NCBI GenBank assembly: GCA_964406575.1
Contig: CAYOSH010000037.1
Location: 1 to 35,944, forward strand
Direction of reading: 5' to 3'
Source of the DNA: WTAW01 sp964406575
GTDB lineage: Bacteria > Acidobacteriota > Aminicenantia > Aminicenantales > Aminicenantaceae
DNA: 35,944 nucleotides
In this document: positions 1 to 8,468 of the stretch, in pieces
Layout of the letters: each line of letters opens with the position of its first letter
How positions within the stretch are numbered: position 1 is the stretch's first letter
Position numbers and translations under genes: made by a program
The notes under the pieces: generated by a model
Databases searched by the model: none
Seen by the model: only the letters and a program-made list of their open reading frames with translations
What the model was told of the DNA's origin: nothing

Positions 1-270
1 AGTGAGGCCTGGGTGAATGAATCCGTTCGGCCCGTATCGGAGGAGGTTGACTTTTACGGATACCAGTGGTGGCTCAATCCAGATTCCGGGGGAAACACCG
101 GGTCGGTTGTGCCCGATGACGTTTTTTATGCACAGGGCCTTCTCAACCAGAATATCTTTATCATCCCAGGCGAAGATATAGTTATTGTCAGGACGGCGAC
201 AGACCTTTTATCAAACAAATGGGACCGGATGGAATTCCTGACTTTGATGATGGAGTCTATTCTTTATTGA
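1..270 (+). CDS. Serine hydrolase (class C beta-lactamase fold), C-terminal part
   Basis: The window opens inside this gene; 89 residues of the C-terminus are visible and the N-terminus with the SxxK and YxN motifs lies outside. The segment around YGYQWWLNP followed by FYAQGLLNQNIFIIPGEDIV and a final VIVRTATD strand is the typical end of the beta-lactamase/transpeptidase-like family (PF00144), where the third active-site box (usually HxG or KTG) is replaced by AQG. The frame is open from base 1, so an internal GTG at 13 is not the start. Members hydrolyse esters or small peptides and are often secreted; the substrate cannot be told from the tail. Confidence 0.8.
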   Translation, partial: SEAWVNESVRPVSEEVDFYGYQWWLNPDSGGNTGSVVPDDVFYAQGLLNQNIFIIPGEDIVIVRTATDLLSNKWDRMEFLTLMMESILY

Positions 271-363
271 TTCTTCGAATGGATTTGAATGGCTGGATTT
301 GGGGAGTTTAGCCAAAGACGCTGGAATAAAGAGATCAATGACGTGAGATTTGAATCTTTCCTT

Positions 364-1368
364 TTAGGGCTTGATCTCGAGTACGGCGGCGCCGTCGATC
401 TTACTATCTTTGAGGAGTTGGAGAACCTTGTTGGCGTCTTGGAGGGGGAAGAGCTGTGTGGTTGTTTTGATAGGGATCTCGGCGGAGATTTTGAGAAGTT
501 CGTTCCCGTCTTGACGGGTGGCGTTGGCCACGCTGCGGAGCGTGCGTTCGTGGTAGAGATATTTCCCATAATCCATTTCCGGGATAGGCGTCATGTATAT
601 TCCCGCCAGAGCCTGGGTGCCTCCTTTATCTAAGAGTCTCATGCCATCTAGAACTGTTGGTCCGGCAGGAGTGAAATTCACGACGCTATTGAGCTTGTAA
701 GGGGGCTCATTTTCGGATGTTCCGGTCCAGGTGGCACCAAGCTTTCGGGCAAGGTCGCGATGCTCTTCGCTCCGTGAGAAGACATAGACTTCACAGCCCC
801 AGTGAACAGCCACCTGAATGGCCACGTGAGCAGATGCGCCGAAACCGATAAGGCCGAGACGCTGAGCGGGTTTTATCTCACTAAGGCGCAGAGCCCTATA
901 GCCGATGATCCCTGCGCAGAGAAGGGGTGCGGCTTCTTGGTCGGAAAAAATGGATGGGATGGGATAGGCAAATTTTTCGGGAATAGCGATGTATTCTGCG
1001 TATCCTCCGTTGACGTGGTATCCGGTGAAGCGGGCGTTGTCACAGAGGTTTTCTTTGCCCTGTCGGGCATACTTACAATCTTCCTCTGTGGAGTAGAGCC
1101 ATGCTACTCCAACTCTGTCGCCTTCCTTAAAACGAGAGGCTTTACTCCCCATTTTTTCTACGATTCCGACGATCTGGTGGCCCGGTATGATGGGAAGTTT
1201 GACGTCGAGAAGTTCGCCCTCGATAGTGTGGAGATCTGTGTGGCAGACGCCACATACATTAACACGAATGAGGATGTCTTCGGCTCCGGGTTCGGGCTTT
1301 GGGACTTCGGTCAGCTCAAGGGGATTTTGATCTATTAGGGCAAACTCATTAAGGAGCATGGCTTTCAT
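364..1368 (-). CDS. Zinc-type alcohol dehydrogenase (MDR family)
   Basis: A 334-residue medium-chain dehydrogenase, normal length for the AdhA/AdhP-like group, which oxidises alcohols or reduces aldehydes with NAD(P). Catalytic zinc ligands are visible: C39 in CGVCHTD, H64 in IPGHQIVG and C151 in LLCAG. The Rossmann motif is GFGASA near residue 175, followed by an acidic-free SRSEEH loop that would suit NADP. The lobe that normally carries four structural-zinc cysteines keeps only C98 and C109; the other two positions are E95 and A101. The ATG has AGGAA seven bases upstream. It stands alone on this strand; no operon partner is seen. Confidence 0.88.
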   Translation of the reverse strand: MKAMLLNEFALIDQNPLELTEVPKPEPGAEDILIRVNVCGVCHTDLHTIEGELLDVKLPIIPGHQIVGIVEKMGSKASRFKEGDRVGVAWLYSTEEDCKYARQGKENLCDNARFTGYHVNGGYAEYIAIPEKFAYPIPSIFSDQEAAPLLCAGIIGYRALRLSEIKPAQRLGLIGFGASAHVAIQVAVHWGCEVYVFSRSEEHRDLARKLGATWTGTSENEPPYKLNSVVNFTPAGPTVLDGMRLLDKGGTQALAGIYMTPIPEMDYGKYLYHERTLRSVANATRQDGNELLKISAEIPIKTTTQLFPLQDANKVLQLLKDSKIDGAAVLEIKP

Positions 1369-1676
1369 GGATCGTTCCTACGAAATAAATTTTGAAATTT
1401 TATCCAAGAGAATATAGTAACACGGATTTTATTGAACCGGTAAACGAAAAAATCAGGGAATAGAAACCATGTTTCAATATGTAGGGTCAACTCCCCGAGC
1501 TGACCGATGTAGGAACCGTCCCCCAAATGGACCGGTTGGGAAACGGAGCTTACATTGTTTCTGATTTTGCATCTCCTTTTACACGGACCATTCGGGGAAT
1601 GGTCCCTACATTTTTTTTAATTTTTTAGCAACCCATTTTATCAAAAAACGTATATATATAATGAAGAGACAAGACA
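1369..1676. other. Intergenic region with repeat modules between divergent adh and padR
   Basis: No gene is supported in these 308 bases. The region holds three copies or relics of a dispersed repeat: 1481-1511 (an 18-base string at 1487-1504 is the exact reverse complement of 22403-22420), a degenerate copy at about 1529-1555 ending in CTTACATT, and a perfect hairpin at 1585-1605 followed by CCTACA and eight T. An AT-rich block TATATATAAT at 1651-1662 may be the -10 region for padR, but no convincing -35 box accompanies it. Confidence 0.6.
1585..1618 (+). terminator. Hairpin plus T-run, intrinsic-terminator-like repeat module
   Basis: Perfect 8-bp stem GGACCATT (1585-1592) with AATGGTCC (1598-1605), loop CGGGG, then CCTACA and T8 at 1611-1618. 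The same module occurs at 6062 with a covarying base pair. It could shield padR from upstream transcription; no plus-strand gene ends nearby, so the role is inferred from structure only. Confidence 0.5.
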
Positions 1677-2000
1677 ATGAAGTTACTCTCGCGCATCGAA
1701 GAGATCATCCTGCTGGCGATCTGGCGGTTGGGTGATGAGGCTTATGGAATGGCCATTCGGGAGGAGGTTATTAAAGCTACGGGCAAAAAATGGCTCCTGG
1801 GAGCTATCTATGGCCCCCTAGGGCGTCTACAGAAAAACGCCTATGTGATCACAGTTAAAGGAGCACCGACTCCGGAACGCGGCGGCCGGGCAAAAGTTTA
1901 TTATCGCGTCACCAAAAAAGGCAAAGATGCGTTGGCTGAACTTTACCGCGTCCAGAGATTGATTTGGGAAGGGATCACTCCTCAGAAATTTGAGAGATAA
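1677..2000 (+). CDS. PadR family transcriptional regulator
   Basis: A 107-residue winged-helix repressor-like protein, the compact PadR form. The recognition helix and wing are visible as GAIYGPLGRLQKNAYV followed by GRAKVYYRVTKKGKDAL, the family signature. It sits 18 bases upstream of a large FtsX-type permease gene on the same strand, the standard arrangement in which a small PadR protein controls an ABC permease of the ADOP/MacB type. It probably binds its own promoter region and responds to a small ligand or membrane stress; the ligand is unknown. No strong Shine-Dalgarno sequence is present before the ATG (AAGAGACAAGACA). Confidence 0.88.
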   Translation: MKLLSRIEEIILLAIWRLGDEAYGMAIREEVIKATGKKWLLGAIYGPLGRLQKNAYVITVKGAPTPERGGRAKVYYRVTKKGKDALAELYRVQRLIWEGITPQKFER

Positions 2001-2018
2001 ACCACATAAATATGAAAA

Positions 2019-4622
2019 ATGAAAATGACTAAGTCACCGAAACCTCCCCGCATCGCCCGTTGGATCATCGAAAGGATCATCGACGGCGACATCCGCTACG
2101 GAGCCATGGGCGACTTGGAGGAGCAGTTCTTATCTATGTATCGGAAGAGGGGTCTCTTAAGAGCTCGCATGGGCTACTGGCTTCAGATTCCAGCGGCACT
2201 TCCCGCATTTTTAAAGAACACCCTTTATTGGAGCTTTGCCATGAGCGGAAACTATCTCAGAATGTTCTACCGTCTTATTAAAAAACACAAGGGTTATTCC
2301 TTTATTAATTTTGCAGGGCTCACATTAGGCATCGGTGTGTTCATGCTGATCTGGCTTTTTGTTCAGCATGAATTCAGTGTCGACAAACATCATGAAAACT
2401 TAAACAGGATCTATCGCGTACAGGGCGATAACGGAAGACAACTCTCAACGGCTCCAGCTGTAGGGAAGCTGATTTCGGAAAATATTCCCGAGGCGCAGAA
2501 GGTCGTGCGCTTCAAATTCCGGCACGACTACTTGGTAAAATATCGGCCGGACGATGCTTTGGGTCAAGAAAAAACATTAGTGATCAGGAATTTCGGCTGG
2601 GCAGACTCCACGGTGTTTGACGTTTTCACCTTTCCTTTTATCGCGGGAGATCCCAAGACAGCTCTGGAGGATCCGTTTGCGTTGATACTGACAGAGAGTG
2701 TGGCACAGCGGATATTCGGCGATAAAGACCCCATCGGACAAACGCTCGAAGTGAACAACCGTCATGAATATCATGTGACCGCTGTGATGAAAGACCTTGA
2801 GCGCACGCACTTGCGTTTTGATGTGCTGGCACCTTTCGAGAATCTGGGGAAGATCATCGGCCAGAGCGAGTTGGACAGCTTTAATTCCTGGAACTTGGCG
2901 ACTTATGTTTTGCTGCCTAAAACACACGATAGAGTGGCTGTGGCGGGTAAAATCACTGACCTGTTTCACGACACACTCAAGGAATCTTGGAAAATCGATT
3001 TTGCCTTTGAGTTATTTCCGCTGAAGGATCTTTATTTTTCACCCGTGCTCTACGGCCATCAGGGGAATAAACCGATGGTTTATGTGTTTATGGCCATTGC
3101 CGTATTTATTCTGATTATTGCCTGCGTGAATTTTCTCAATCTGTCGACCGCCCGGGCTTCCTTTAGGGCCAAGGAGGTCGGGATCAAGAAGGTAGTGGGG
3201 TCCACACGGAGGCGGCTTGTCACACAATTTTTAGGCGAGTCTGTCCTCTTCAGCTTGATCTCGTTTGTGGCGGCGATTGGCCTGGCAGCGACATTCCTTC
3301 CGGAATTTAACAAATTGACCCAACGCAGCTTTACGATGGATTATTTTTGGAAGCCTCAAGTGTTGTTCATTTTTATCGGAGGAGCAGTCCTCGTAGGCAT
3401 CCTCGCAGGAATTTATCCTGCCTTTTATATGTCGGCTTTCCGTCCGGTGGCTGCATTAAAGGGTGACAGGGCCAAGGGAGTAAAATCCGCTGGTTTTCGC
3501 AAAGTCCTTATCAGTTTCCAGTTCGCCATCTCCATTATTCTGATTTTTGCCACATCGGTCGTTTTAAAGCAGCTTCATTACATTAAGAACAAAGATCTGG
3601 GTTTTCAAAAAGAACACATTGTTTATATGGAAATTGCTCGGAACAGGAGCATCCGCGACAATAAAGAAGCCTTCAAGAACGGGCTTATGCAGCACCCTAA
3701 GATCCACAACGTGACTTATTCTCAGGGGCGTCCTGGACTCGTGTACAACTGGGAAGGTTTTGAGTACAAAGGTGAAAGGAGCGGTTATGCCATCTTTACT
3801 GTGGATCCAGACTATTTCGATGTGTACGGTCTGGAAATTATTGCCGGTCGGAATTTCTCGAGGGACATGTCGACCGATCACTTAAGAACCTGCCTTCTTA
3901 ATGAGACAGCGGTGCGGACACTCGAATTGAAAGAACCGGTAGGGACGATCCTCCACCACGATAATCTGGGGGGATCTTCCTTCCCTGTCAATGATGTGGA
4001 AGTCATCGGTGTTGTCAAGGACTTTCACTACCAGACTCTGCGGTACCCGATCCAACCCCAGATGTTCGGATGGAACGATCCATGGCTGTGGATGATCAGT
4101 GTCAAGATTTCCTCAGAAAATGTGCCGGCGGCGATCGCCCACATCGAAAAGACCTGGCAGGAATTCTCTCCTGAGTTCCCGTTCGATTTCCATTTTGTCG
4201 ATGATCTTGTGGAGAGCCAGTACCAGAACGAAGAACGGCTGGCAAAGACGATCGGATATTTCGCAGGGCTTGGTATTTTCATCGCATGTCTGGGACTTTT
4301 TGGATTGGCTGCGTTTATGGCCGAGCAGAGGACAAAGGAGATCGGCGTGAGGAAGGTTTTAGGAGCTTCGGTTGGGGGCATTTTGTTGTTGCTGTCCAGG
4401 GAGTTTTCCAAGTGGGTGGTTGTGGCAAATATAGTGGCCTGGCCGTTGGTCTATCTTGCGATGAATAAGTGGCTGGCCGATTTTGCATACAGAACCGATA
4501 TAGGTGTGTGGCCTTTTGTTTTATCAGCGGTTCTGGCTCTGCTAATTGCGATGACGACTGTCAGTTATCAGTGCATAAAGGCTGCAACAGCCAATCCGAT
4601 CGATTCCCTCCGTTATGAATAA
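2019..4622 (+). CDS. ABC transporter permease, MacB/FtsX type with N-terminal prefix domain
   Basis: An 867-residue membrane protein. Residues 1-80 form a soluble helical prefix (DGDIRYGAMGDLEEQF...) typical of PadR-linked permeases. TM1 lies at about 94-117 and a MacB-like periplasmic domain follows. A first FtsX domain (about 345-480) starts with VYVFMAIAVFILIIACVNFL and carries the AKEVGIKKVVGSTR coupling segment. A second periplasmic domain comes next, then a second FtsX domain at the C-terminus with TKEIGVRKVLGASVGG. Such duplicated permeases work in MacB-like mechanotransmission or macrolide/lipoprotein export; no ATPase gene is adjacent, so it must use one encoded elsewhere. Several ATG codons cluster at the start; the listed one begins MKMTKSPKPP. 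Confidence 0.87.
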   Translation: MKMTKSPKPPRIARWIIERIIDGDIRYGAMGDLEEQFLSMYRKRGLLRARMGYWLQIPAALPAFLKNTLYWSFAMSGNYLRMFYRLIKKHKGYSFINFAGLTLGIGVFMLIWLFVQHEFSVDKHHENLNRIYRVQGDNGRQLSTAPAVGKLISENIPEAQKVVRFKFRHDYLVKYRPDDALGQEKTLVIRNFGWADSTVFDVFTFPFIAGDPKTALEDPFALILTESVAQRIFGDKDPIGQTLEVNNRHEYHVTAVMKDLERTHLRFDVLAPFENLGKIIGQSELDSFNSWNLATYVLLPKTHDRVAVAGKITDLFHDTLKESWKIDFAFELFPLKDLYFSPVLYGHQGNKPMVYVFMAIAVFILIIACVNFLNLSTARASFRAKEVGIKKVVGSTRRRLVTQFLGESVLFSLISFVAAIGLAATFLPEFNKLTQRSFTMDYFWKPQVLFIFIGGAVLVGILAGIYPAFYMSAFRPVAALKGDRAKGVKSAGFRKVLISFQFAISIILIFATSVVLKQLHYIKNKDLGFQKEHIVYMEIARNRSIRDNKEAFKNGLMQHPKIHNVTYSQGRPGLVYNWEGFEYKGERSGYAIFTVDPDYFDVYGLEIIAGRNFSRDMSTDHLRTCLLNETAVRTLELKEPVGTILHHDNLGGSSFPVNDVEVIGVVKDFHYQTLRYPIQPQMFGWNDPWLWMISVKISSENVPAAIAHIEKTWQEFSPEFPFDFHFVDDLVESQYQNEERLAKTIGYFAGLGIFIACLGLFGLAAFMAEQRTKEIGVRKVLGASVGGILLLLSREFSKWVVVANIVAWPLVYLAMNKWLADFAYRTDIGVWPFVLSAVLALLIAMTTVSYQCIKAATANPIDSLRYE

Positions 4623-4631
4623 AAGGGACAA

Positions 4632-4652
4632 AAAAGGGGACAGTCCCCTTTT
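4632..4652. terminator. Near-perfect palindrome between convergent genes, bidirectional terminator-like
   Basis: AAAAGGGGAC (4632-4641), one central A, then the exact complement GTCCCCTTTT (4643-4652). A-run on the left and T-run on the right make it terminator-like in both directions. It lies between the permease stop at 4622 and the convergent RNase H-like gene ending at 4712. It is the best-preserved copy of a dispersed repeat also seen at 19690, 22445, 22482 and 24927. Confidence 0.6.
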
Positions 4653-4655
4653 CCG

Positions 4656-4711
4656 GAATGTACGGGGAATTGTCCCTGCAGGGCTCCGATCGGGGAGATG
4701 ACCCTACATTT
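4656..4711. repeat. Two degenerate copies of the CGGGGA..CCCTACATTT repeat
   Basis: TACGGGGAATTGTCCCTGCA and GATCGGGGAGATGACCCTACAT followed by five T share the core of the modules at 1481, 1585, 6062 and 22401. They fill the rest of the convergent intergenic space. Confidence 0.5.
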
Positions 4712-6037
4712 TTATTTCTTTCGGTCTTTCGTAGATTGCTTTTTAATCTTTTCCTTGAGGCGAACACGGCGGCGCTCGAAATCCTGCTCGTAGTACAAAG
4801 AGACCCCGCGAGAGAGGACATAGCCCTCCTCTGAAATCTTTATGGCCTCCTCGTAATTCTTTTCTTTGTGCTCCAGATACATGGCGAGCTCCCTGAATGA
4901 GAAAAGTTGCAAGGCTGAGATAATTTCCCGCGATGTCATCTCTCTCCAAATGGCGATGGCTTTGTCCCATTCCTGATTCTTTTTGAAAAAATAAGATAGC
5001 TTCATCTTTGCCAGGGTGGTTACATCTTCAGAGAGATCCCCATCCAGAGCCTTCTCTAAAAAACGGACTGATTTTTCGATGTCCCCGAACTTTTCCATGA
5101 CCTTTCCTGCACCATAAAAATCCATGGCATCGGGAAGACACTCCTCCCCTTCTTCAAGAAAGATCGAAGCGCCAGCTATGACCACTCCCAACAGAGACAG
5201 GATATCTTCCTGGTTGTGATAGAGGATAGGTTCGATCAGATCATAATTTCCGGTCTGGAGGTAGTGGAAATACCGCCACGGTATTTCAGCCGAAGGGATG
5301 TCTTCGGTCCTTCCGGTCTGGACAACTTCCTGCGCCAGATAAGACAGCCGACAGTTGTCGTATTTGTGCCGCCACAGGTTTCGGGCCGGATACATAAAAT
5401 CCAGGTGCGGAAGGTTGCTCAACGGGAATGGCTGACGGTAGATGATAAAACGCGTTTCAAGCAAAGGAATATCAAAATTTTTTCCATTATAGGTCACGAC
5501 TGATTGAAAATTCATCGCATCGAAGAATTGAGCAAGCTCCTGGATCATGCGCTCTTCCTCAGCAAGATCGCCTAAAAAATACTGAGCCACCCAGAATTTG
5601 CCGTCCTTGTAGTAGCCCATGCCGATATTGAATGGGATGGTCCCGGTTCCTCCTGAAAGACCTGTCGTTTCCAGGTCGATAAACAGAGCCGTTGACAGAT
5701 CCAATTCTCGAAAGGAATCATCTTTGCTCAAACAGGCCAGGATTTCCCCGCTGATCTGAAGGCCTGAGGAAATGGTGATTTTGCCGTATCGGGCGTCCAG
5801 ATTATAGGGGTTTTCGAAAAATTGGAGGGGCTCTCGCTCTTCCGGTTCGAACTGTGATGCTGGGCCCGAGGGAGATTTTTCACGCCGGGTGAGGTTGATG
5901 AGCTGTTCGAGCTTTTCTTTTGTCGACATCTCCTCTTCATCGCCGAGCTTCGACCATGTGGCTTTGATCTGCTGCGTTTTCGAACGTGTCTCCCGCTCTT
6001 TTTTGAGCTGTTTGAGTTTGTCTTTAATGTCGGTCAT
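4712..6037 (-). CDS. RNase H-like (YprB-type) exonuclease domain protein with TPR-like tail
   Basis: A 441-residue protein. Residues 1-60 are a charged, coiled-coil-like leader. Residues 115-290 form an RNase H-fold exonuclease domain (PF13482 type) with acidic motifs D121-x-E123 in FIDLETTGLSGGTGT, D189 in YNGKNFDIPLLE, and H274/D278 in YHNQEDILSL, so all metal-binding residues of the DEDD group appear present. Residues 310-430 look like helical TPR-like repeats. Homologues such as Bacillus YprB accompany a DEAD-box helicase; no helicase is adjacent here. Likely role: nuclease acting on DNA or RNA 3' ends, exact substrate unknown. No clear Shine-Dalgarno precedes the ATG. Confidence 0.82.
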   Translation of the reverse strand: MTDIKDKLKQLKKERETRSKTQQIKATWSKLGDEEEMSTKEKLEQLINLTRREKSPSGPASQFEPEEREPLQFFENPYNLDARYGKITISSGLQISGEILACLSKDDSFRELDLSTALFIDLETTGLSGGTGTIPFNIGMGYYKDGKFWVAQYFLGDLAEEERMIQELAQFFDAMNFQSVVTYNGKNFDIPLLETRFIIYRQPFPLSNLPHLDFMYPARNLWRHKYDNCRLSYLAQEVVQTGRTEDIPSAEIPWRYFHYLQTGNYDLIEPILYHNQEDILSLLGVVIAGASIFLEEGEECLPDAMDFYGAGKVMEKFGDIEKSVRFLEKALDGDLSEDVTTLAKMKLSYFFKKNQEWDKAIAIWREMTSREIISALQLFSFRELAMYLEHKEKNYEEAIKISEEGYVLSRGVSLYYEQDFERRRVRLKEKIKKQSTKDRKK

Positions 6038-6061
6038 TGTGTATTTCGCTTTAAATGGTTC

Positions 6062-6090
6062 GGACCGTTCGGGGAACGGTCCCTACATTT
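6062..6090. repeat. GGACCGTT hairpin repeat module next to scaffold gap
   Basis: Stem GGACCGTT (6062-6069), loop CGGGG, stem AACGGTCC (6075-6082), then CTACATTTT. Compared with 1585-1605 one pair changes from A-T to G-C on both sides of the stem, so the hairpin is conserved by covariation. It lies about 50 bases from the 100-N gap, which suggests that repeats broke the assembly. Confidence 0.6.
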
Positions 6091-6133
6091 TACTCTCTCT
6101 TTCCTTCGTTTCATTCATCTAATTCGGTCAGCT

Positions 6134-6233
6134 NNNNNNNNNNNNNNNNNNNNNNNNNNNNNNNNNNNNNNNNNNNNNNNNNNNNNNNNNNNNNNNNNNN
6201 NNNNNNNNNNNNNNNNNNNNNNNNNNNNNNNNN
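6134..6233. other. Scaffold gap (100 N)
   Basis: Exactly 100 undetermined bases, the conventional length for a gap of unknown size. It removes the last codons of the YjbQ gene. Confidence 0.98.
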
Positions 6234-6632
6234 ATGATATTGCGGGAACGGGGGCGGTTGTCAAAATCGACGAATATGATCTGCTGCCATGTCCCGAGGT
6301 TCAATCTCCCCTGGCTGAACGGGACTGTGAGGGAGGGGCCTAGCAGAGCAGCCCTCACATGCGAGAATCCATTTCCGTCTCCCCATTTCGCATCATGATG
6401 GTAGTCCGCCGCTTGTGGGATCAACCGTTCCATCATCGCGGAAAAATCTTCGACTAAACCCGATTCGTGTTCGATCGTGGTAAATCCCCCGGTCGATCCC
6501 GGCACGAACAACGTCGCAATGCCATCCTGAATCCCGGATGTGGCGAGTTTTTCGGCAACTTCTCCTGTGACATCGATCATGTCATTGTAACCCTTTGTAT
6601 CAAAGTTCAAAGATTCGTTCATAACTTTCATG
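6234..6632 (-). CDS. yjbQ: YjbQ family protein (UPF0047, secondary thiamine-phosphate synthase), 3' end in gap
   Basis: 133 residues are visible, nearly the full family length of about 130-140; only the last few residues fall in the N gap. Diagnostic stretches are VPGSTGGFTTIEHESGLVEDF, KWGDGNGFSHVRAALLG and LNLGTWQQIIFVDFDNRPR. The open frame runs upstream to 6760, but the ATG at 6632 (MKVMNES) is chosen because ACGGAG lies eight bases before it; the ATG at 6659 has no ribosome-binding site. The family has weak thiamine-phosphate synthase activity in vivo and otherwise unclear function. It is divergent from the peptide transporter operon. Confidence 0.88.
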
Positions 6633-6791
6633 ATTTTTGCTCCGTACTCATCACTCATAATAAGATAATTTGTTTTTTCTTGTAAACAACAAACAGCGAT
6701 AAGCGAAAAAACTTTCTTGCCATACTTTTTTTCTAAGATGAAAAAAGGAATCAAAATCAACTCACTGAATCCCGCAACACAAAGAGGGTAC

Positions 6792-6821
6792 TTGACTTGG
6801 GAAGAAAAGAATAGCTATACA
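6792..6821 (+). promoter_or_regulatory. Candidate sigma-70 promoter of the peptide ABC operon
   Basis: TTGACT at 6792-6797 and TATACA at 6816-6821 with an 18-base spacer. The predicted transcript would start at or just after the ATG at 6828, which argues for a leaderless message or for the in-frame ATG at 6846 as the true start. Confidence 0.4.
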
Positions 6822-6827
6822 TAAGGA

Positions 6828-8468
6828 ATGCGATTTTTGGGTCACATGTCGTCCATCTTGAGACACAGATTCAACAAGACAATCTATGTCCTGCTCTCCC
6901 TTCCAGTTCTTTTCCCGATTCTCAGGTCTATCCCACTCGCAGGATACAGCCTCACCACAAACCAAAACACTCTGACCCTTAAGGTCGGAACTTCCGATAG
7001 AGTCAAATCCGCCAACATATTCCTCGACAGTTCCATGTCTGTTTTTGCCCAATTGTCCAATCCACCACTGATGACAATGAGCCCCGAAGGACAAATCGTC
7101 GGGCAGCTCGTGAAAGATATCAATGTATCCTCGGATTACACGCGGTGGGAGTTTCGCCTCAAGGACAACCTCTACTGGAGCGATGGGAAAGCGGTCACCG
7201 CCAAAGACGTCAAATTCAACTTCGAATACATGCAGGATAAAAATCCAGTCGCCGGTTGGATGAAAGACACCATTGATACGGTCACCATTTCCGATAACAA
7301 CACAGTTGTCCTGCAGCTCAAACGACCTTACACCAGGCTGGATATCGAAATGGCGACCCACAGGTTGCTTCCCCAGCACGTCTGGCAGAGTATCGACAGG
7401 CCGATGAATCACACAAATCCAGGGCAGATCGTCGGATGCGGCCCCTTTGTCATCGAAAAAACAGACCTCAACCGCGGCGTGATCCTTTTTGTGAAAAATC
7501 CTTATTGGCAAGGTCCAAAACCAAAGATCGATGTCATTGAAGTCCAAATTTACCAGAACATCGATGTGCTGTGCCTGGCGCTGGAAAAAGGAGAGGTCGA
7601 TGTCTTTTACAATTATGCCGCATCCTATCCCTATCCAAACCTTAAGAAGATCCGCACAAACAGCCGATTCGACCTTATCGAAGATCAGAGCACTGCTTTG
7701 GTCTTTCTCGGTTGCAACCTCAAGAAAGAACCTCTGTCTGACATTCGATTCAGGGAGGCCCTCTCTTACGCGATCGACTATGAGGAGGTCATCAAGCTGG
7801 ACACTCTGGGATACGGAAAAATCCCCGATAGAGGTTTCATCCCACCCCGGATGAACAATTTCAAGGTGACACCCCCCCTCCAACACGACAATCAAAAAGC
7901 CAATAGGCTTCTTGATAAGGCCGGTTACAGGGACAACGATGGCGACGGTATCCGAGAAGACCACGAGGGCAAAAATCTCACTCTTTCACTCCTCATCCGG
8001 CCCACATATACACGCATCGCTGAACTGATCAAGGATTATCTCCATTCTGTGGGTGTGAACACAACCGTAAAAAGTGTCGATGCGAGCACTTGGATAAGTC
8101 TCAAAGACAGATATCTCTATGACCTCATCATCGCACGCACAACCCCCTGGGGAATGATCATGCATGCGGGTTGGGCCACCGGATATTTTGATTCCCGCAG
8201 AACAGGAGAGGGTGTACTCCACAACATCGATGACCCGGACTTCCTCAAAATCTGCGATGGCCTTCTTTCAACGCGGAACCCGGAAAAACTCAGAGACTAT
8301 GCGTTTCGAGTGCAGGATTATTACGACCACAATCTCCTGGCGATACCTCTTTACTGGAACGTTTTTGTCACCCCTTATCGCACAAAATTTCAAGGCTGGC
8401 AGACCAACCCTCTTTATGGAATTTTTAATATCGACAACTTTATCAGAATCGAACCGTCTATGAAGTGA
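6828..8468 (+). CDS. Peptide ABC transporter substrate-binding protein (SBP family 5)
   Basis: A 546-residue extracytoplasmic solute receptor. A basic N-terminus and hydrophobic segment (about residues 18-40) form the export signal; no lipobox cysteine is seen. The family 5 signature is present: YTRWEFRLKDNLYWSDGKAV, then TAKDVKFNFEYM, a central VGCGPFVIEK, and FREALSYAIDYEEV. It would capture peptides (or another family 5 ligand) for the downstream DppBCDF-like importer. The stop codon overlaps the GTG start of the permease (GTGA). The listed ATG at 6828 may be six codons too early (ATG at 6846). Confidence 0.9.
   Translation: MRFLGHMSSILRHRFNKTIYVLLSLPVLFPILRSIPLAGYSLTTNQNTLTLKVGTSDRVKSANIFLDSSMSVFAQLSNPPLMTMSPEGQIVGQLVKDINVSSDYTRWEFRLKDNLYWSDGKAVTAKDVKFNFEYMQDKNPVAGWMKDTIDTVTISDNNTVVLQLKRPYTRLDIEMATHRLLPQHVWQSIDRPMNHTNPGQIVGCGPFVIEKTDLNRGVILFVKNPYWQGPKPKIDVIEVQIYQNIDVLCLALEKGEVDVFYNYAASYPYPNLKKIRTNSRFDLIEDQSTALVFLGCNLKKEPLSDIRFREALSYAIDYEEVIKLDTLGYGKIPDRGFIPPRMNNFKVTPPLQHDNQKANRLLDKAGYRDNDGDGIREDHEGKNLTLSLLIRPTYTRIAELIKDYLHSVGVNTTVKSVDASTWISLKDRYLYDLIIARTTPWGMIMHAGWATGYFDSRRTGEGVLHNIDDPDFLKICDGLLSTRNPEKLRDYAFRVQDYYDHNLLAIPLYWNVFVTPYRTKFQGWQTNPLYGIFNIDNFIRIEPSMK

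Noticed and set aside
6762..7964. 400-residue open frame on the minus strand opposite the peptide-binding protein
   Set aside because: It is the antisense shadow of a clear SBP family 5 gene; the translation shows no recognisable domain.
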